From: Oligoflexia bacterium | GTDB taxonomy: Bacteria > Bdellovibrionota > UBA1018 | Reading direction: 5' to 3' | Length of the DNA stretch: 7,012 bases | NCBI GenBank assembly: GCA_903854365.1 | Contig: CAINWE010000234.1 | Location: 1-7,012 of the forward strand | Shown here: positions 5,667 through 7,012 of the stretch, piece by piece | How positions within the stretch are numbered: position 1 is the first letter of the stretch | Layout: each line of letters starts with the position of its first letter | Position numbers and translations under genes: made by a program | The notes under the pieces: model-generated | The model's input: the letters and a program-made list of their open reading frames with translations, nothing else | Told to the model about the DNA's origin: nothing | Databases searched by the model: none

Positions 5667-7012
5667 TCCTGGGCGAAAGAGAAAACTCCGCACCCCGATC
5701 AGGCAAAAGGCGGTGATAGACGCCGCGCAACAATAAACGGTCAATCTTGGATCGCGAAATTCTAAAATCGGCTAACTGGGATTCTGCGCGAGTAAAATTG
5801 GAAATATGCTTTTCGATCTTTAGAGTGAGTAATTCTGGATTCAGATTCCCGTCTAATACCGATGTCTCAATCAACCGCGTCAGACTTCTTTCTGAATTCT
5901 GCGCTACCTCCAACGCCATTGGATACAACCTCACATCCCCGTTAAAGGCGTCAACGGACTCAGACACGCGACGAGCCAGCTCCTGCTCGATTCCAGCACC
6001 CATGAGTTCCAATTGTCGGATTTTTGACTGATCAACCCGAATCAAAGTCGGAAGCGCAGGGCCCAATGAATAATTTGTATCCCCGCTCGGATCAATACTG
6101 AGCCACCAATGACTTCGTTGATCGTATTTTGCAGACTGAATCAGATGAAAGATCTGCTCGAGCTCAAATGATCTCTCTCGCGCCAACTTAAGAATATCCT
6201 CTTTTTGAACTTGAGCCGCTCCGGTCAACTGACCTCCGTCAGCTGGAACATCAACACCGAGCACTCCGTCCGGATTCCTCAACCCAATAGCCTGAGCAAT
6301 CAATTGTTTGGTGGCCGAACTCACACCCTCCGCTCTAAATTGCTCTAACTTCAGCTCCGCAGTTAAACGCTCAAACTCTTTGTATTTTGTTTCCGCTAAG
6401 GTCCCCATTTCCACGTGGGCCCTCAGCCTCGGCTTCGATGCCTCAAGCATCACAATCATCCTTTGATACTCACCCACAATTTTAATCTGTTGATCTAAGG
6501 CATAGGCAAGACCCTCCACTTGAGTCAGCAGATTCGCGCGCATCGCCTGATAGGCAAGCCTCTCTGCTTCACCCAGCGACGAGCTCGAATAGGCTCTAAA
6601 CCAGCGCGAAGGCAACAGAACTGGCATCAAATCTCCCAGAGAAGTAATGACACCCACCACAGCAAAATTAACAGGATCCGGTAAATACCTCACGGAACTA
6701 CCCACGCGAACATTGAGCCGAGGAAATAAACCTAGCCAAGCGGCTTTGGCTTTCAACGCGGCCTGCGTCACTTTTTCATATTCCACCAAACTGTCCAAAT
6801 TTTGATGAACAGCCGCAGTAAGGGCCTCATCCAGTGTAAACTTTTTCTCACCTTCCAATTCAAATGGCTTTGGCACTTGAAATGGATCTGCCGTTAGCCT
6901 GAAGCTCCGACTCATATCTCGATCGAGAATATTCATGACGAACTGCTTTTCATTAAAACAAACATCTACTTTTAAGGCTGCTTCCCCCACGTAACAATTG
7001 CCCTGCCTATTC
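5644..7012 (-). CDS. TolC-family outer-membrane protein (5' partial)
   Basis: The frame is open to the right edge of the window, so the start is probably outside; 448 codons follow a GTG at 6990 (numbering below from that codon). FTLDEALTAAVHQNLD (51-66) is the standard start of an outer-membrane efflux protein repeat. Long amphipathic helices at about 52-88, 138-237, 262-289 and 320-425 would form the periplasmic coiled-coil barrel. The short segments 91-130 and 294-318 (PRLNVRVGSSVRYL; WWLSIDPSGDTNYSLG) fit the membrane beta-strands. GTLAETKYKEFERL (196-209) and GNLNPELLTLKIEKH (381-395) are the equivalent turn regions of the two repeats. No signal peptide follows GTG 6990 or ATG 6936, which supports an upstream start. 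The stretch before residue 45 has two cysteines (one at residue 11, one just before the GTG) and looks like extra beta structure not typical of TolC. No pump or adaptor gene is in view, so the exported substrate is unknown. Confidence 0.82.
   Translation of the reverse strand, partial: NRQGNCYVGEAALKVDVCFNEKQFVMNILDRDMSRSFRLTADPFQVPKPFELEGEKKFTLDEALTAAVHQNLDSLVEYEKVTQAALKAKAAWLGLFPRLNVRVGSSVRYLPDPVNFAVVGVITSLGDLMPVLLPSRWFRAYSSSSLGEAERLAYQAMRANLLTQVEGLAYALDQQIKIVGEYQRMIVMLEASKPRLRAHVEMGTLAETKYKEFERLTAELKLEQFRAEGVSSATKQLIAQAIGLRNPDGVLGVDVPADGGQLTGAAQVQKEDILKLARERSFELEQIFHLIQSAKYDQRSHWWLSIDPSGDTNYSLGPALPTLIRVDQSKIRQLELMGAGIEQELARRVSESVDAFNGDVRLYPMALEVAQNSERSLTRLIETSVLDGNLNPELLTLKIEKHISNFTRAESQLADFRISRSKIDRLLLRGVYHRLLPDRGAEFSLSPRTREWSSR

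Overview
The window is densely packed bacterial chromosome with nine protein genes (two cut by the window edges), almost no intergenic DNA and frequent changes of strand. No RNA gene, CRISPR array, insertion sequence or phage gene is visible. The gene types fit a Gram-negative bacterium: an outer-membrane TolC-type protein, a heptose-phosphate adenylyltransferase of LPS core synthesis, and a menaquinone-type o-succinylbenzoate synthase. The mix of MenC, stand-alone RfaE2-type enzyme, RDD protein and SNF2 helicase, together with moderate GC, would suit a Bdellovibrionota-like or other former deltaproteobacterial lineage. That assignment is inference, because nothing here is a lineage marker.

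Layout. The + strand begins with the last 134 codons of a SWI2/SNF2-type helicase, followed 5-8 bases later by a menC-like gene (413-1426). menC meets a minus-strand pair head-on, and the two stop codons share one TTAA. The pair is an amidohydrolase-2 family protein (2341-3279) followed directly (TAAATG) by a creatininase-family protein (1423-2340). Both are predicted metal-dependent hydrolases, each appears to have lost one canonical metal-binding histidine, and the second carries an unusual C-terminal membrane anchor. Reading away from this pair on the + strand are two small four-helix membrane proteins of unknown function (3372-3788 and 3836-4354).

Next comes a minus-strand gene for the stand-alone nucleotidyltransferase domain of HldE (RfaE2-like, 4364-4858). 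About 110 bases with a candidate promoter separate it from a + strand RDD membrane protein (4968-5666) that has a long proline/serine-rich N-terminal tail. Its 3' end overlaps by 23 bases the 3' end of a minus-strand TolC-family outer-membrane protein gene, which remains open to the right edge.

How the genes might work together: menC supplies menaquinone synthesis, and rfaE2 plus the TolC-like protein serve the outer envelope. The creatininase/amidohydrolase pair is the best candidate for an undescribed small pathway: an adjacent, probably co-translated pair with altered active sites, one member tethered to the membrane. Its substrate cannot be read from the sequence. I see no clear defence, mobile or otherwise wholly new system.
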